Part shown: positions 1-13,086 of the stretch, piece by piece
Layout of the letters: the number at the start of each line of letters is the position of its first letter
Position numbering within the stretch: position 1 is the first letter of the stretch
Assembly: GCF_020360975.1 (NCBI RefSeq)
Contig: NW_025408670.1
Coordinates: forward strand, 6,448,001 to 6,512,000
Length of the DNA stretch: 64,000 nucleotides
Reading direction: 5' to 3'
Source: Hirsutella rhossiliensis
Lineage: Eukaryota; Ascomycota; Sordariomycetes; Hypocreales; Ophiocordycipitaceae
Translations under genes and position numbers: made by a program
Notes under the pieces: generated by a model
The model's input: the letters and a program-made list of their open reading frames with translations, nothing else
Databases searched by the model: none
Told to the model about the DNA's origin: nothing

Positions 1-955
1 CTAGTTAAGGGATTATATAGGCTACGATAAGCTTATAGTAACCGTTAACCTCTATAGCTAGCTATATAATACCCCTAATTACTATACCCTTTATCGCGCC
101 TAAGGCGCCCTTTACTTACCTTAAGGCGATCTTTTCTACCGGTACTTATATCTCTCGTATAAGCGCCTTATTAACTACGGCGTAGTACTAGTAGCCCTTA
201 TCTATAAAGGCAGCGATAGGTAAAGAATTATTAACTATAACCTATATTAAAGTAGGCTCCTTTTCTATATAGGCGGATAATTCCTCCTTCTCCTTTACTA
301 GTGCTAGTAATTAGGGCTCCGGAGCCCGTCTTTACTCTAAAGCTACTCTTTTTCCTCTAGGCCTAAGGGAGCGGAGTCCTCTTTATTATCTAAGGTAAGG
401 AGCGGTTCTATCTTTACTACTCGAACTACTATAGGCCGCTTAGCTAAAAGGAAGGGGCATTTTAATATAAAGTATATAGACGCGCCGTAATATAGGCAGC
501 GGCTATTAGCCTTCCTTTTCCCGATTTCCTTACTTATTACTTACTTCGCCCGCTACTTAGAGAGCGGGATAGTATAGGGGATATTCGAAGATAACTTCCT
601 ACTACGTTTAGCTCGGTCTATATAGGTAGCCGATATTAAGGTATCTCCGTTAGTATCGATAGTCGGCTATTCTTCTTATAAAGGGGCGGTAATCCTATTA
701 CCGCTATACGGCGTACGCTTATAAAGCTTTTAAAAACGCGGCGTCTACTTATAGCCCTATACTACCTTTATTAACCGGCTTATATACTCGCTATAGTTAG
801 TAGGTATAATTATAGGGATAAGTAGCTCCTATAGGGCTAGCGTAATTAAGTTCTATAACTATATAAGCTTCGCGCTATCTTCTTATACTATAGTTCCCGC
901 TACTTATAAGAGCGTCTCTTTAAAGTTAAGGAGGAATTCGCTAAAGGTCTACCTA

Positions 956-1404
956 TATAACGACCGGTGTTATTCCTAAGGGATAAACCTATCGAGGGGT
1001 TTATATTAGTAGATATAATAGGGCGTGGTCTAAGTAATAATAAGTATATTACGTTAGTAATAAGTCGGAGGTCGTAGACTATAGACTATAACTAGGTAAT
1101 TAGAATTAGAGATAAATCGTAATAAAGATCTATATTAAAAGCTAGAGAGCTATCTATCTAAAGAAGTAAAAGTAGGTAGCTATATATACCTATAGAGACT
1201 ATCCTTAGATTATAGGCCTAGCTATAATCCCTAATATTAAATCGTATAGAGCGTAGTAATCTTATTAATCCTAGATTACTTAGATCTCTACGATCCCCTC
1301 GATCCTATATCTATTAAATAGTCGTGCCGACTATTTATCCGTTAGACCGTATTACGTACTTAACGCGGTCGACTATTAGCGGCCTAGTAGCCGTGGTCGT
1401 AATA
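956..1404 (-). repeat. A1 3' LTR (449 bp, U3 type 1)
   Basis: It starts TATAACGACCGG and ends GGTCGTAATA, i.e. degraded TG...CA ends. It belongs to the LTR subtype shared with A3, which differs from A2 in the right-hand 165-190 bp (U3 in coding orientation). Confidence 0.9.
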
Positions 1405-1546
1405 CGATATCTCCCCTCCTTTTAGTCTTATCCGTAAGACCTACTATAGCTGCCTTAGCCGCTATATATAAATATACCCTTATCGCGTCGTGCGTAAGTA
1501 TATCGTTCCTTATCTCTTTATCCTTTCGGGATATACTACTAATAGT

Positions 1547-2270
1547 ATATCTAGTTATATACTAAAAAATTGTTCCTAAAAAGCCTCTAAGCGCGCTGCT
1601 CTTACCGAATATATCGACTTAAGTAGAGATCCTATTAATATACTATATACTCGATACTTTAAGGCGAAGAAAACGAATTATTAGATAGCCGAAAATTCTT
1701 CGCGCTATAATAATTATATTGCTAGTAGTCGTCCCTATTATAATAGTATTTTAGTAGCCTCTTTTTATAGGTGTCTTTTAATTCTTTTTATACGTAGTAG
1801 CTAATATATTTCTTTTAGTAACTAAATTATTAGCGGAGTAGTATAGGCTATATTCTAAAGAGGAGGAAGCTAGGGAAGCCTTATTAGAGCTTTAGGCATA
1901 GCTTACGAATCTTTAGTCGTAAATATCTATCGCCGTTAATCGTTTAGCTCGTATCCGGAAGATTCGGAATTATATAAAGGAAAAGAGTTCTAAGTTATTT
2001 CGTCGTAGTATCTAAGAAGTAGATACTAAGGATAGCGTTTTACCTACGCTCGATATATATAAGTATTAAGTAGTAAATAACTTATAATCGTTAGGCGTTC
2101 CTAATAAGGCGAATTAGTCCTCGTTTAGTATTAGTAAGGAGTTTACGGATCTTAGTCCTTTAATCCCTCCTAAACCTTCTAGTAAAATTATCGAAGTAGA
2201 GAACTATAGTAGGTTAAGTACTTAAGTAGTTCCTAGGTATTTTCCTCTAGTCTATATCCCTTCTACTTAA
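1547..2270 (+). pseudogene. A1 antisense ORF (Cys-rich head, coiled-coil tail), RIP-dead
   Basis: This is the counterpart of the better preserved plus-strand gene in A2 (28757-29428). The start corresponding to the A2 motif MSSR is ATA at 1547. The sequence keeps the order basic N-terminus, degraded cysteine motif, intron with CTAAT-like branch region, and an acidic/glutamine-rich helical tail rich in EEEAREAL-type residues. In-frame TAA/TAG codons mostly sit where CAA, CAG or TGG would be expected. The final stop is at 2268-2270, beyond the convergent end of the pol frame on the other strand. It has no known function; it is a recurrent passenger gene of this retroelement family. Confidence 0.65.
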
Positions 2271-5200
2271 TAAGGTATTCTTATTACTAACTTTATTTTC
2301 TTATATCTAGTATTTATTCTACTTTATATTCTTAATCGTCGTTAACTTCGATTTTTTCCTATAGTTTAGCGTTTTATAGCGCTAGTTTTAATAATAAGAT
2401 ATAAAATATTAGGTATATCTATATTATTATTAGTAGCGAAAGTTTATAGTTAACTTTTAAAATAGTTTTCTTAACCTTAAACGGTCTAAGTTTCTTAAAA
2501 TCTAATTTATTACTTAGTCGTTTTATTTTAATATTTCGTTGTACAAGGTAGACTATATCTCCCTCTTAAAAGATTAGTCCCTATAATCTTTTCCGATTAT
2601 AGTAAGTAGATATTTATTCTCTAATAAATTAAAGTTCTTATTATATTTCTTTATATAATTTTTATAGCTAATCTACTTATAGTATTACTCGTTCCGCTTA
2701 TAGTCCTTATCGAGTAACCTTAAATACTTCTAAGTTATATCCGTAATTAGTATATATTAGTAAGAGCTTAGTTATTTCCGTAACTAAGCTATTATAAGCT
2801 AGTTACGCTATTAGTAGCTATTTAACTTAATCGTTTTATTCGTAGCTAATATAGTATCGTAAATATTATTTAAGCGTTTAGTTAAGTCGTTCTATTTATC
2901 TATTTATTTATAGGTAATAAGCTATACTAAGCTTATATTTCGTCCTAATTATACTATAAGAGCTTACTAAAACTTAGCTATAAATATACTTCCTCTATTA
3001 AAGATAATCTTATTTAGTAGTCTATAATTACTAATAATTATTTATAGGAATATATATACTAGCTCTTTTATATTACTTACTTCTTTATACGGTAAAAAGT
3101 ATCTATACTTTATTAATCTATTAGTAATAACGAATATACTATTATACTTAACGTTAGTTATAGGTTCTTTTAACGGTAGTAGCTTTATAATATAGTCGAA
3201 AGCTATTAAATCCTATAGTTTCTCTAGTACTAGTAGCGGTTATAATTCTCCGTATAGTTTATATTATTTAGCTTTACTTCGTATATAAAGTTTATATTCT
3301 TTAATAACTTATCGTACTACTTCTTTAAGCTATAGGAAGTTATATTATTATTTAATCCGTTCTATTACTCTTTAGATTCCTTAGTATCTATATATTAGAT
3401 ATTTATATATATCTTATATAACTTTATCTCGCAATTCTAGTAGTATCTAGATTTTATTTTTATATATTAGAACTTTTAAATATCCTATATTATATCCGTT
3501 TAGTACTTTATATTTTTTTATCTATTTTAGGATCTTTTAGTAAGTTAAGTCGTTAGGTTATACTTTAAATATTATATTTAGCTATCGTTGCTAGTAGTTC
3601 CCGTTTTCATTAATTTCTAGGAGCTATCCTTTCGCTATAGGTGCCCTTATATCGTAGTTACTTCGTCGACTAAGGGTATTAGCTCGACCGTTTTCTATTC
3701 CTTTTTTATAGATTATTTTATAGTTAAATTCTAATAAGTATTTAGCTTATCGGATCTATTATCCGTTTAACTATTACGTTATTATAAAATATAAGATATT
3801 CTTATAGTCTATATAGACCTTAACTTTATATTTACTTCTAAGAAGGTAGTATCGAAATTCCTTAAAAGCTTAAATAATTGTAAGGAATTCTTTATTATAG
3901 ATAGGGTAATTAAGTTCTACGCTATATAGCTTTTTTAAGTAGAATATAATTAGTTATAGTCTTCCTTTATTATCTTTTTATTTAATTTATACTCTTAAAG
4001 TAAAGTCTAATATATCGGTTTTAAGTTCGATTTATTATTTTAGATCGAAGGTAGTTAAGACTAGTTCTTACGTAATCGTAGTCTTAATATATTCGAAAGC
4101 TTTATTAGCTTTATCGTTCTATATAAATTCTTTTTCCTTCTTTATTAAGTCGTATAATAGTACTATAATCTTTCTAAAATCTTTAATAAATCGTTAGTAG
4201 TAATTTATAAATCCTAGGAAACTTTATACGTCCTTAACGTTCTTTAGCGTTAGCTATTCTTTAACTAAGTTAATTTTATCTTATTATATATATATCTCTC
4301 TTAGTAAGATCGTATATTTAAGGAAGTCTACTTCCTATATATAGAACTTACTTTTCTTTAGTTTAACTAGTAACTTTATATTCTAAAGTACGCGGAGTAC
4401 CTTATAGACGTATTCCTTATATTCTTCTAAGGTATCTAAGAAGATTAAGATATTATCTAGATATACTACTATAAAGATATCTAAGTATTTACGTAGGATA
4501 TTATTAATTATCTATTAGAAGGTAGCTAGTATATTTATAAGTCTAAATAGTATTACTAGATATTTAAATAGTCTAAATTTCGTTCTAAAAGCTATTATCT
4601 ATTCGCGTCCCTTTTTTATACGTATTAAGTTATAAGCGCCTTTAAGGTCGAGGGCTATAAACTATTTTTTACTATATAGTCGATCTTATAGTTCCGATAT
4701 AAGCGGTAATAGTATTCGGTCCTTTATTATAATATCGTTTAGGCGTCTATAGTTAATAACTAGTCGTAGCTTACCGTTTTTCTTTAAAATAAATATAACT
4801 AGATAGCTTACTTTAGATATTAATATTTATATATATCCTTTTTATAGATTCTCGTTAAGGTAGTCGCGTAGCGTTTATAGTTACTTTTCGTTTAAGTTAT
4901 AGATTTTATAAAACGTTAGCGTTATTCTATCCTTAAGATAAATTTTATAGTCTTATTAGCTATATTTAAGTAACCCTATCTTAAGTTCTTCCTTAAAGAG
5001 TTTATTATATTTCCGGTATTCCTAGGGGATATTCTTTATTTTATCTTATAAGCTATATTCTTTCTTTTAAGAGCTAGTTTCTCTTAACTTAAGCTCTTTA
5101 TGAATTTATTTAAGGTCTTTCTTTAAAGTAGCAATAACTCTTTAGATCTTTATATTATATCCTTTATTCTATTTATATCGGATACTAGGTTATATAGCTA

Positions 5201-8200
5201 TATTAGTTAGTATATAGGTCTTATTGGTCGATTTTATTATATCCGCTAGTTCGGTTACTATTTTTATTTATATCGTTAAAGCCCGTAATAATTTACTTAA
5301 ATAGTTATCCCTTTTATCCTATTTAGTAGCTAAATTATCGTAAAATTTTACTTTCTCTTAAATCTACTAGTCCTAGAAACTTATATCTTTATTCTAACGT
5401 AGCTAGCTAGTTTTCTAGTTAATTAATAGGTTGCTCTCCTATAGCTATAAAAGTCCTAATATAAGGTTATATTCTTTAATATTTATAATATCGAAGTTAA
5501 CATATTCGTTATAGCCCTAGATATTAATATTAAGGTAATTAATCTCTATATTAATAATTCTATTATTATAGTTAAAGGCCTCTCCTTTAATATTTATAAG
5601 TTTATATAGATCTATCTTATATCTTTATATAAGTCGGTAACGATTAACGACTTTAAGTAAAACGTAGTTACCTATCGCGCTATAGTCTAAAAGTATATAT
5701 ATATAATATCCCGCGATTTAGATATCTAATACTATTTAGTTACTATAGCTTACCGTTACTATATATAGGGTCCTTAGATCTTATTATATCGTACTAGTCT
5801 ATAGCCCTTTTATAGATAGTATACCTCGTTTTTTACTTAGTCCTTATTTATTTTATTTAGGTATTCTTCTTCGATTTATTATTAATATCGTTTCTTTATA
5901 TTTTCGTTATATAGTATCGTATCGGGGCTTAAGAGACTAATTTCTTATAGCTAATCGAAGATTTCTTATTTCTTAATGCTATATCGTTTATATTATACTA
6001 CTTTATAGTTAATTATATACTATACTTTATAATTCTATTTGTTTTTATACTAAAGGTTAAGTTTTCGTTCTATATCTTTCTATTTTTTATATAGTATTTT
6101 TATATTAATTCTTCCTTAGTCGAATATAGCTTATAGCCTTTATATATATTACTAATAATCTTTTAGTATACCGTTATATCGTTTATACTATACTTATACT
6201 TTTTTATATTTATAAACTCTATAGTTTAGGTATATATATTTATTATAATCTTCTTCGTTATATTTAACTTATTATGTAAGTCTTTAAAAGATTAAGCGTT
6301 TAGATATCTTAGAGCGAGTAGTATTATACTATTCTTCTATTTTAGCGTATTTATAGATTTTATATATCTTTAAAAGATATCTCGCTAATAAACTATAATT
6401 ATCGCGGTATTTAAGTAGCGTACTATAATCGGGTTCTAATAATATAACTTAGTTATTTAAGTAGCGTTAATCGATTTTCTAGTAGTCTAGTTCTATACTT
6501 AAGTAAGGTTTTAAAAGTACTTATCCCTTAAACCTAACTAAGAAGGCATCGTATCGTGCCTTTATCTAGAAGTATATTATATAATCTAGGTAAACGTATA
6601 ATATCTATAAAATATACTTATAGTACTTATAAGTAAGTAGTATTTATAGATCGTCTTTAAATTCTCCTTATAGTTACTATTCTCGTTATAGAGCTATAAA
6701 GGTATCGATTACGGCGATAGCTATAGTATAGTCTCCTTCGCGTAGTGCCGGTTAATATCGAATTAGTATAGCTTATTAGTTTTCTATAAGAATTTAAGGT
6801 ATTTATTAGGTTTTAATTTTAAGTATTTCTTTAAATTCTTTAAAGTATAAAGCGTGTTCTCTAATCGTAGTATTTTCCCTTAGTAGTAAGGGTAGTAGTA
6901 TAAGTTCGTTTTCGTCTTCCGTTTCTCTAGGTATTTCTTATTCTTTAGAGCTTATATTATCGATACTTCGTTATTCCTCCTTAGGTTATTATCCGAGTTT
7001 TATAAGTATAAGGGCTATATCTATATCTTCTTTATTATATTATTTATAGACTGCTTATTATTATTATCGATTTTTATTTTATATATCTTCCTAGAATTAT
7101 TTGCTATTCTTCTTAATTTAGTCTTAGGAGACTCCTTTAGGATAAGGGTATTCTAGTTCTACGAATTTAACTTATTTCTATATTTTAAGATCCCTTCGTT
7201 ATATTATTATAAGGGTTTTCTTTAATAGCTTTAGGAACTATCTAGTACTATTTTTATCGCTTAAGTATACTATATATTCGTCGTTATAGTATATAGTCTA
7301 ACTAAGGAGTTTATACTTTAGTTCCTATCTATTAGTAGCGTTTAGGTATTTCTTACCTTTTAGGGCTAGTACTTAGTAGGTTTTCTTCTCCTTACGAGGT
7401 TATTTATATTCTTTAAAGTAATATCTAAGTTTCCTATAGTTAAAATACTTTCCTTTACTTTTCTATATTATATCTAGATCTATCCTACCTAGGTTAGTTA
7501 TATAAGCGTAGGTAATAAGAGTTTCGCGCTTTTTCTTATAGTTAGCGCGTTAGCTAAAGTTATTTCTATAGGAAGGGTTCTAGTTTCCTCTTCCTTATTT
7601 CTTTTCTTAGTATCGCGTATACTATCTATCGTCGATTCGTACTACTATAGTAATATAGTCTAAGAGGTTATTAAGTCGATTTTCCTTATAGAGCTCGTCC
7701 TTAACTTCTTCTTTAAGCCTATCGTAGAATCGTAATATAAGGGGTTCGTCGTCTTAATTAAGCTTTAAGGTAACTTAACGGAACTTCGTAGTATAATCTA
7801 ATACTAAGATCCTTTATTAGAGTTCTTAGAGTTTCTATTTAGCTTCTCGTTCCTTATTAGTTATTCTAAATACCTTCGTAATAGCTTCTTTAAATCCTTA
7901 GAAACTAGCAAAGACTTTATCTATTTCGTTATCTTATCGCGCTAGTTAGTTATCGAGAAAGTCCCTTATAATAAGTCTAAACTAAGCGAGTACTATTCTA
8001 GATAAATAATTTCCTATGTAGAGTACCTTTTCGACTAGGTCTAAGAGTTTAGTAGAGTAAAACTAGTAGTAGGCCTTAAGTTAGGTAAGAAAGTCTCGAA
8101 GCGTACTATAAGTACCGTTAAATAGTCCTAGCTATTTTAGTTTAACTACTTCTCTAAGGTCCTTAACTTATCCGTTGCCTCATTTATTCCTAAGTAACTA

Positions 8201-8293
8201 TACCTTATATTAAAGGGTAATAATCTCGCGCAATATATCCTAAGGCGATATAGTAGCTCTAGAGTTAGTTAATCTAGCTTACTATATAGGTAT
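2160..8293 (-). pseudogene. A1 gag-pol (capsid to chromodomain), RIP-dead
   Basis: Aligned with A2, the minus strand encodes gag from about 8293, a CCHC-type zinc knuckle near 7430, retropepsin near 5650, RT with the YLDN(I/L) core near 4450, an RNase H segment near 4000, integrase between about 2580 and 3200, and a chromodomain near 2220-2400. Stops occur at RIP-type positions throughout, so no protein can be made. It retains the about 220 bp integrase segment (about 2585-2806) that A2 has lost. Boundaries are approximate because the start and stop codons are themselves mutated. Confidence 0.8.
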
Positions 8294-8354
8294 ATTAATA
8301 GTTACGATATTACTTAAAGTAACGCGGTATTATACTAAATAAGAGCTTTTAACG

Positions 8355-8803
8355 TATAACGACCGGTATTATTCCTAAGGGATAAACCTATCGAGGGGTT
8401 TATATTAGTAGATATAATAGGGCGTGGTCTAAGCAATAATAAGTATATTACGTTAGTAATAAGTCGGAGGTCGTAGACCGTAGACTATAACTAAGTAATT
8501 AAAATTAAAGATAAATCGTAATAAAGATCTATATTAAAAGCTAGAGAGCTATCTATTTAAAGAAGTAAAAGTAGGTAGCTATATATACCTATAGAGACTA
8601 TCCTTAGATTATAGGCCTAGCTATAATCCCTAACGTTAGATCGTATAGAGCGTAGTAATCTCGTTAATCCTAGATTACTTAGATCTCTACGATCCCCTCG
8701 ATCCTATATCTATTAGATAGTCGTGCCGACTATTTATCCGTTAGACCGTGTTACGTGCTTAACGCGGTCGACCGTTAGCGGCCTAGTAGCCGTGGTCGTA
8801 ATA
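8355..8803 (-). repeat. A1 5' LTR (449 bp)
   Basis: It has the same length and ends as the left LTR of A1 and is followed directly by the target duplication ACCTA (8804-8808). The sequence just inside this LTR would hold the primer binding site; I could not match it to a tRNA. Confidence 0.9.
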
Positions 8804-8808
8804 ACCTA

Positions 8809-9334
8809 TCCCTCTACTTAAGGGTCCGTAGCCTATCCTATGCCTTCTCCCGCTCCTATACGTTGCCGAACGTATATATAAGGTGTTAAAAGAAGTCCTA
8901 TAGGTCGCGTCTGCCTCTAGGGCCGCCCTTATCTTAGAATCTAGAGATCCGCTATATCTAGGGCTCTAGTAGCGTATAAAGGAGCGAATACCACGCTATA
9001 TTATAATAGCCGTTTAGGCCCTATTTCTCGTCTATTATAAACTTCGTTTATAGCCGGCTAAGGAAGAAGTAAAAGGACTTAGGCTTACCGTCCTAAGTCG
9101 GCTAAGGAAGCGGCTTCTATATTAGTAGTACCGCCGCCGTAACCGGTATTGCTAAGGTCGTAGGGGTTAACGCTAGTCTCGTAGATAGCTCCCCTAGTAT
9201 AGCGAGAACCTCGTTCTTCTCGCTAGCCGTCGCGCTTCTAATCGCTTCTAGGATAGCTATAATACTTCCTATCCGCCTAAGGGGTAGCGGGGTACTCCCT
9301 TAAGGAAGCGGTACCCTTTCTAGAGAGATATCTA
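8809..9334 (-). pseudogene. X0 gag, N-terminal part (RIP-dead)
   Basis: Reading leftwards from about 9334, the frame begins with a degenerate start codon (ATA in place of ATG) followed by a gag N-terminus that aligns with X1 from 36649 and X2 from about 45914. It includes a helical stretch of the type IASEKDEV and later a segment ending in SEFLPDFE. The frame carries several TAA/TAG codons, where CAA, CAG or TGG would fit. It is cut at 8808 by the A1 target duplication and resumes at 955. In an intact element the product would be the capsid protein of the virus-like particle. The assignment to gag rests on position next to the 5' LTR and on similarity among the three X copies. Confidence 0.6.
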
Positions 9335-9361
9335 TTAGATCTATTAGTTAATAGCTTATAC

Positions 9362-9547
9362 TATTATAGAGTAGGCAGAAGCGTATACGTAGGTGCCGTC
9401 TATAGGATAATATTAATAAGCTATATAGAGCTCTTTTATACGCGGCTAGCCCGCCCTTATACTTACGGGATCCGGCCCTTTATACGTAACTATATAGCTT
9501 AGGCCGCGGCCTAAGCTTATTACCTATAATAGTTAAAGACTCTTATA
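9362..9547 (-). repeat. X0 5' LTR (186 bp)
   Basis: This 186 bp segment begins TATTATAGAGTAGG and ends GACTCTTATA, and it recurs at 21972-22157, 36676-36861 and 45941-46126 with the same length. The outer TA/TA dinucleotides fit TG...CA termini after RIP. It is the only X0 LTR inside the window. Confidence 0.85.
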
Positions 9548-12151
9548 ATAGTAGCGTTCTATAAAATCTAGATAGTAAAGGGCTATAAGTTTAAGATAGC
9601 CTTTTAAATAAGGTTTAGGTTATTTAAGTAGTAAGTATACCTATTTAGCTTAATAGAGACGCTAGCTACTTTCTAATAATATATTAATAAGGTACTAAAG
9701 GAATACCTATATAAGTTCGTTATAGCGTATATAAATAACGTCTTAATCTACTTATCGGGGTCTCTCTAAGACTATTAAGAGAAGGTAGCGAGGGTACTTT
9801 AAAAGCTATAAAAGGCAAGCTTAATACTAGACCTAAGGAAGTATAACTTTATAATAAAGGAGGTTAAGTACCTAGGCTTTATTATATAGGTAAGGGGCAA
9901 GGTTCGATATAACCTAGAGAAGATCTAGGTAATATAGATATAGCGAGCACCCTAGAATATAAGAGGAGTCCGGAGCTTCCTTAGCTTCGCGAACTACTAC
10001 CGGGCCTTTATATTACTCTACGTAGAGGTATCGGTATACCTAGATAGCCTTTATAAGAAGGGCGCGATCTTTAAGTAAATAGATAAGTACTAAGTAGCGT
10101 TTAAGTTTATCTAGAACGCCTTTTATAACGCCCTGGTACTATAACTTTAAAACCTAAAGAGAGAAATATACCTAGAGGCGGACTACTCTAGATTCGCGAT
10201 AGGGGGGGCGCTAATATAGGTAGGGCTAGACGGTATATAATACCTAGTAGGATTTTTCTTAAAGAGACTAAACCTAGCGGAGTATAACTACTTAATCTAC
10301 GATAAGGAGATACTCGTAATTATATAGTGCCTAGACTTTTAAAGAGTAAAACTCTAGAATATACCTACTTTTATAGTACTAACTAACTACGATAACCTAA
10401 GGTACTTTATAATAAAGAAGAAGTTAAATAAGAGATAAAGCTAATAGATAATAGAGCTTATATCCTATAACTTTATACTAGAGTTCTAGCTAGGGAGGCT
10501 AGCGGCGGTGCCCGACGCGCTATCCCGCTATAAGTAGGATCGGCTAGCGGGCGAAATAGATAAAAGGGAGATAAGGCGGGTAGTCTAGATAATTCTAGAG
10601 ACCGTATACCTATAGGGCCGCTTAGTCCCCGCCGGGGGCTAATACGCCGACCTACTAGGACGCTTAACTTAAGATAGGGCGGTAGTAGCGGCGCTATAGG
10701 TAGGTAGGGGAGGGCTAGGCGCAATAGCGTACGTTAGCGAAGCGGGGGAAACCCGTTAAACGACCTAAGGAAGAGGCGAATAAGGGCAATAACCGACTAG
10801 AACTCGACCTAAACTTAGGCCGAAATATACCCTAGGAATAGGCTAACCCTATATTAGTATTCGATAACTAAGAGCTATAGAAGAAATAGATAAAGGCGCT
10901 AGGGAAAGATAAGGAATACTAGGCGGTGTTTTAAGTAGTATATAAAGGGGAGAGATCGCTAGCACTAAAATAGTAGCTAAAGGTATAGCTAAGCGAATAT
11001 ACGATCGACGTTAAGAGACAGTTATACTTTTAAGAGAGGCTATAAGTATCGGGGAAACTAAAGTACGATAAAGGAAAAGGGGGCAAGGAATAGAATATAC
11101 TTTAAGTATAGATAGCTTAATAAACGCACGACTTAATAGCGGTAAGATACTTAGGGAGAGAGGGGACCTTAGCGATACTAGCCTAAGAATTCTTTTAGCC
11201 TAGCTAGTCGGCGATAGTAAGGCGGCTTATCGCTAACTATAGACTATATAAGAGGGGGTATATATAAAGGTAACTTTAAAAGGGACTCTTAAAGCCTTTA
11301 ATACCGCTATCTTAACTATTTATATACCTATCGATAGACTTTATAGTCGAACTACTACTAACTAAGATAAAAGGCGTAAGGTACCTTTAGGTAATTATAG
11401 ACCGGCTAACGAAGGCGGTAACGCTTAAAGCGATACTAACGATAGGGGTAGTAGTATATATAATAAGGTTCCTCTAAGCTTACTTCCGCTTTTATAGGAT
11501 ACTAAGGTCGATCGTATTAAATAAAGGGATAAACTAAATAGGAAGCTTTTAAAGGGAGTTCTATAAATAAATAAGAGTATAAAAGAAGTTAAGTTTAGTA
11601 TACTATTTATAGATAGATAGGTCGACTAAGCGCGCGAACTAAGAAGTATAGGCGTACCTTTAAGCATACGTTTACTATAGCTAGGATAACTAAGGAGTAT
11701 AGCTACTATATATATAAGCTATATTAAATAACCGCGTAGTATCGATAACGGGCGTAAGCTCGTTCTTTGCGATATATAGATACGATATCGAGCTAGTTTA
11801 AATAGCGAAGGAGGAAAGGCCGCTAGCGCTAGAAGTAAGAGGGGCGAAGGAGCTCGCCTAAAAGATAAGAGAGGTAACCGACTTCCTATAAACCGCTATT
11901 ATTATAGCGTAAGTAAGATAAGAGGAAACGGTAAACTAAAGGAGAGCCTTAGTAGAGAGGTTCGAGGTAAGTAATAAAGTATAGGTAGATATAGCTAAAT
12001 ATATAACTAACCGGCTATATAAGAAGCTCGACTAGCTATATTAAAAGTATACTATAATAAAGGTAGTAAGCCTATATATAGTAGAGCTTAATATACTAAG
12101 AAGGGTATATAAGAGGCTTTATATAGAATTTCTCCGCTAAGTAGTAGAGAA
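9548..12151 (+). pseudogene. Y: plus-strand Ty3/gypsy pol fragment (RT to integrase)
   Basis: Translation on the plus strand gives an RT core AYINNVLIYLSGSL at about 9723-9765 (from YIDDVL), then the RT/RNase H connection with VKYLGFII and LEADYSRFAIGGAL, then GRLAAVPDALSRY near 10495-10540, which is typical of gypsy RNase H ends. Integrase follows, with a degraded HPQTD segment and ANQEVQAYL near 11600-11660, and a C-terminal part ending near VEFLRQVVEN at 12150. The 5' half of pol and gag are missing because X0 abuts at 9547. The 3' end is cut by the C0 LTR at 12152. Many TAG/TAA codons replace glutamine or tryptophan. The opposite-strand open frame at 10473-10724 is a shadow of this gene. 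Confidence 0.8.
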
Positions 12152-12720
12152 CTCTTAAGGTATATAAGTAAAAGCGGAATTTTAGAAAATTAAGGAATTA
12201 TATAAGACTACGTAATAGAGGGGAAGAAGGAGTATAAGGTAGGATTTTCAACGGAATTTATTAGTAGTATATTAGTATATAGAAGAGGTGTTAAAGTTAA
12301 TAATTCTTACTCTATCTACTAGCGGACATACTGTCTTATATAGATAATTATAGCTAAACGGAAGAACCTTTCGGGACTAGATTTAGGCTGCCGTATAGCC
12401 CTAAGACTAGGAAATTCCGTGATACCTCGAGTAAATCTAGAAGTGTCTTAGTTCCTCTAATATTTATGTTTAAAGGAGGTTAGTCGTGCCGGTGTTCTTA
12501 AGAGGTCTTAGCTAGTATTCTAAGCTAGCTCTATTCCTTCGATTCCCGATTATACGATAACCGGCAACCCGTTTAATGCATAATAATATATAAAATAACG
12601 AGCGATTCTTGCTCTATAGGATAAGATTTTATCTATAATTAATATACTACTTATTAGCTTATATAATCAGGAGAGTATATTATAGCTGCTTTATTTATAG
12701 TAGGAACACCGTTCCTTATA
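12152..12720 (-). repeat. C0 3' LTR (569 bp)
   Basis: It begins CTCTTAAGGTATATAAG and ends CCGTTCCTTATA, matching 18074-18642 over its whole length. It is more heavily RIP-mutated than the right LTR, which keeps several TG and CA dinucleotides at aligned positions. Confidence 0.9.
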
Positions 12721-12779
12721 GCCTCCCTTAAAGAGTAGATTTATATACTCTTTACTAATTTATTTATAGTAGTATATAT

Positions 12780-13030
12780 ATAGGTAAAAACCTAATATAG
12801 GAAAACTATTCTTATACCTTAATAAGATATATAAAAACCTATTCTTTCTTAGGAAAAAATCCTTAGGTATATACTAATAGAAAAACCTATGGTAGGAAAA
12901 AATCTATAGTTATAATAATTATTTATAGGATAACCTTATATAAGGTAAAACCTATTATTACTAAGAAAATCTTAATAGATAAAAACCTAGTAAATATTTT
13001 TCTAGGAAACCTAAAAGGAAAAACCTAGTA
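12780..13030. repeat. A/T-rich short-motif repeat in C0 3' untranslated region
   Basis: The stretch between the RNase H stop and the 3' LTR of C0 repeats variants of AAAAACCTA and GGAAAAA about every 20-40 bases, in both tidy and degraded forms. The downstream part is purine-rich (GGAAAAACCTAGTAGGGGAA near 13017) and may include the polypurine tract region. There is no reading frame. Confidence 0.5.
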
Positions 13031-13086
13031 GGGGAAAGATATAGAAAGTATAAGAAATATCTAAAAACCCCTTTTAATTACTTAGG

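Larger units (their letters stand above)
956..8803 (-). mobile_element. A1: full-length family A Ty3/gypsy chromovirus nested in X0
   Basis: Two 449 bp LTRs (956-1404 and 8355-8803) bound a 6.95 kb interior. The 5 bp target duplication ACCTA is at 951-955 and 8804-8808. The orientation is set by pol: the reverse-transcriptase core reads VVYLDNILIF on the minus strand near 4440-4480 (D to N by RIP). A purine-rich tract, seen as pyrimidines just right of the left LTR at about 1408-1430, precedes the 3' LTR. On the minus strand the order is gag, protease, RT, RNase H, integrase, chromodomain. A second gene lies on the plus strand between chromodomain and 3' LTR. It is strongly RIP-mutated, more so than A2. 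Confidence 0.93.
1..9547 (-). mobile_element. X0: Ty3/gypsy chromovirus of family X, left end outside window, split by A1
   Basis: Bases 1-955 and 8804-9361 are the protease-gag part of a minus-strand Ty3/gypsy element, and 9362-9547 is its 5' LTR. Position 1 aligns with 27557 of X1 and with 44437 of X2, so the rest of pol lies beyond the window edge. The element is interrupted by A1 at 956-8803. The flanking pentamer ACCTA occurs at 951-955 and again at 8804-8808, and X2 around 45380-45410 shows the uninterrupted sequence. After the LTR comes ATAGT (9548-9552) and then the unrelated plus-strand element Y, so X0 probably inserted into Y. The frames are heavily RIP-mutated and there is no functional product. 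Confidence 0.85.

Noticed and set aside
10473..10724. Minus-strand open frame of 83 codons
   Set aside because: It lies opposite the plus-strand Y pol (RNase H end, around GRLAAVPDALSRY), which has family motifs; the minus frame has none. RIP leaves more chance open frames on the strand lacking the target codons.
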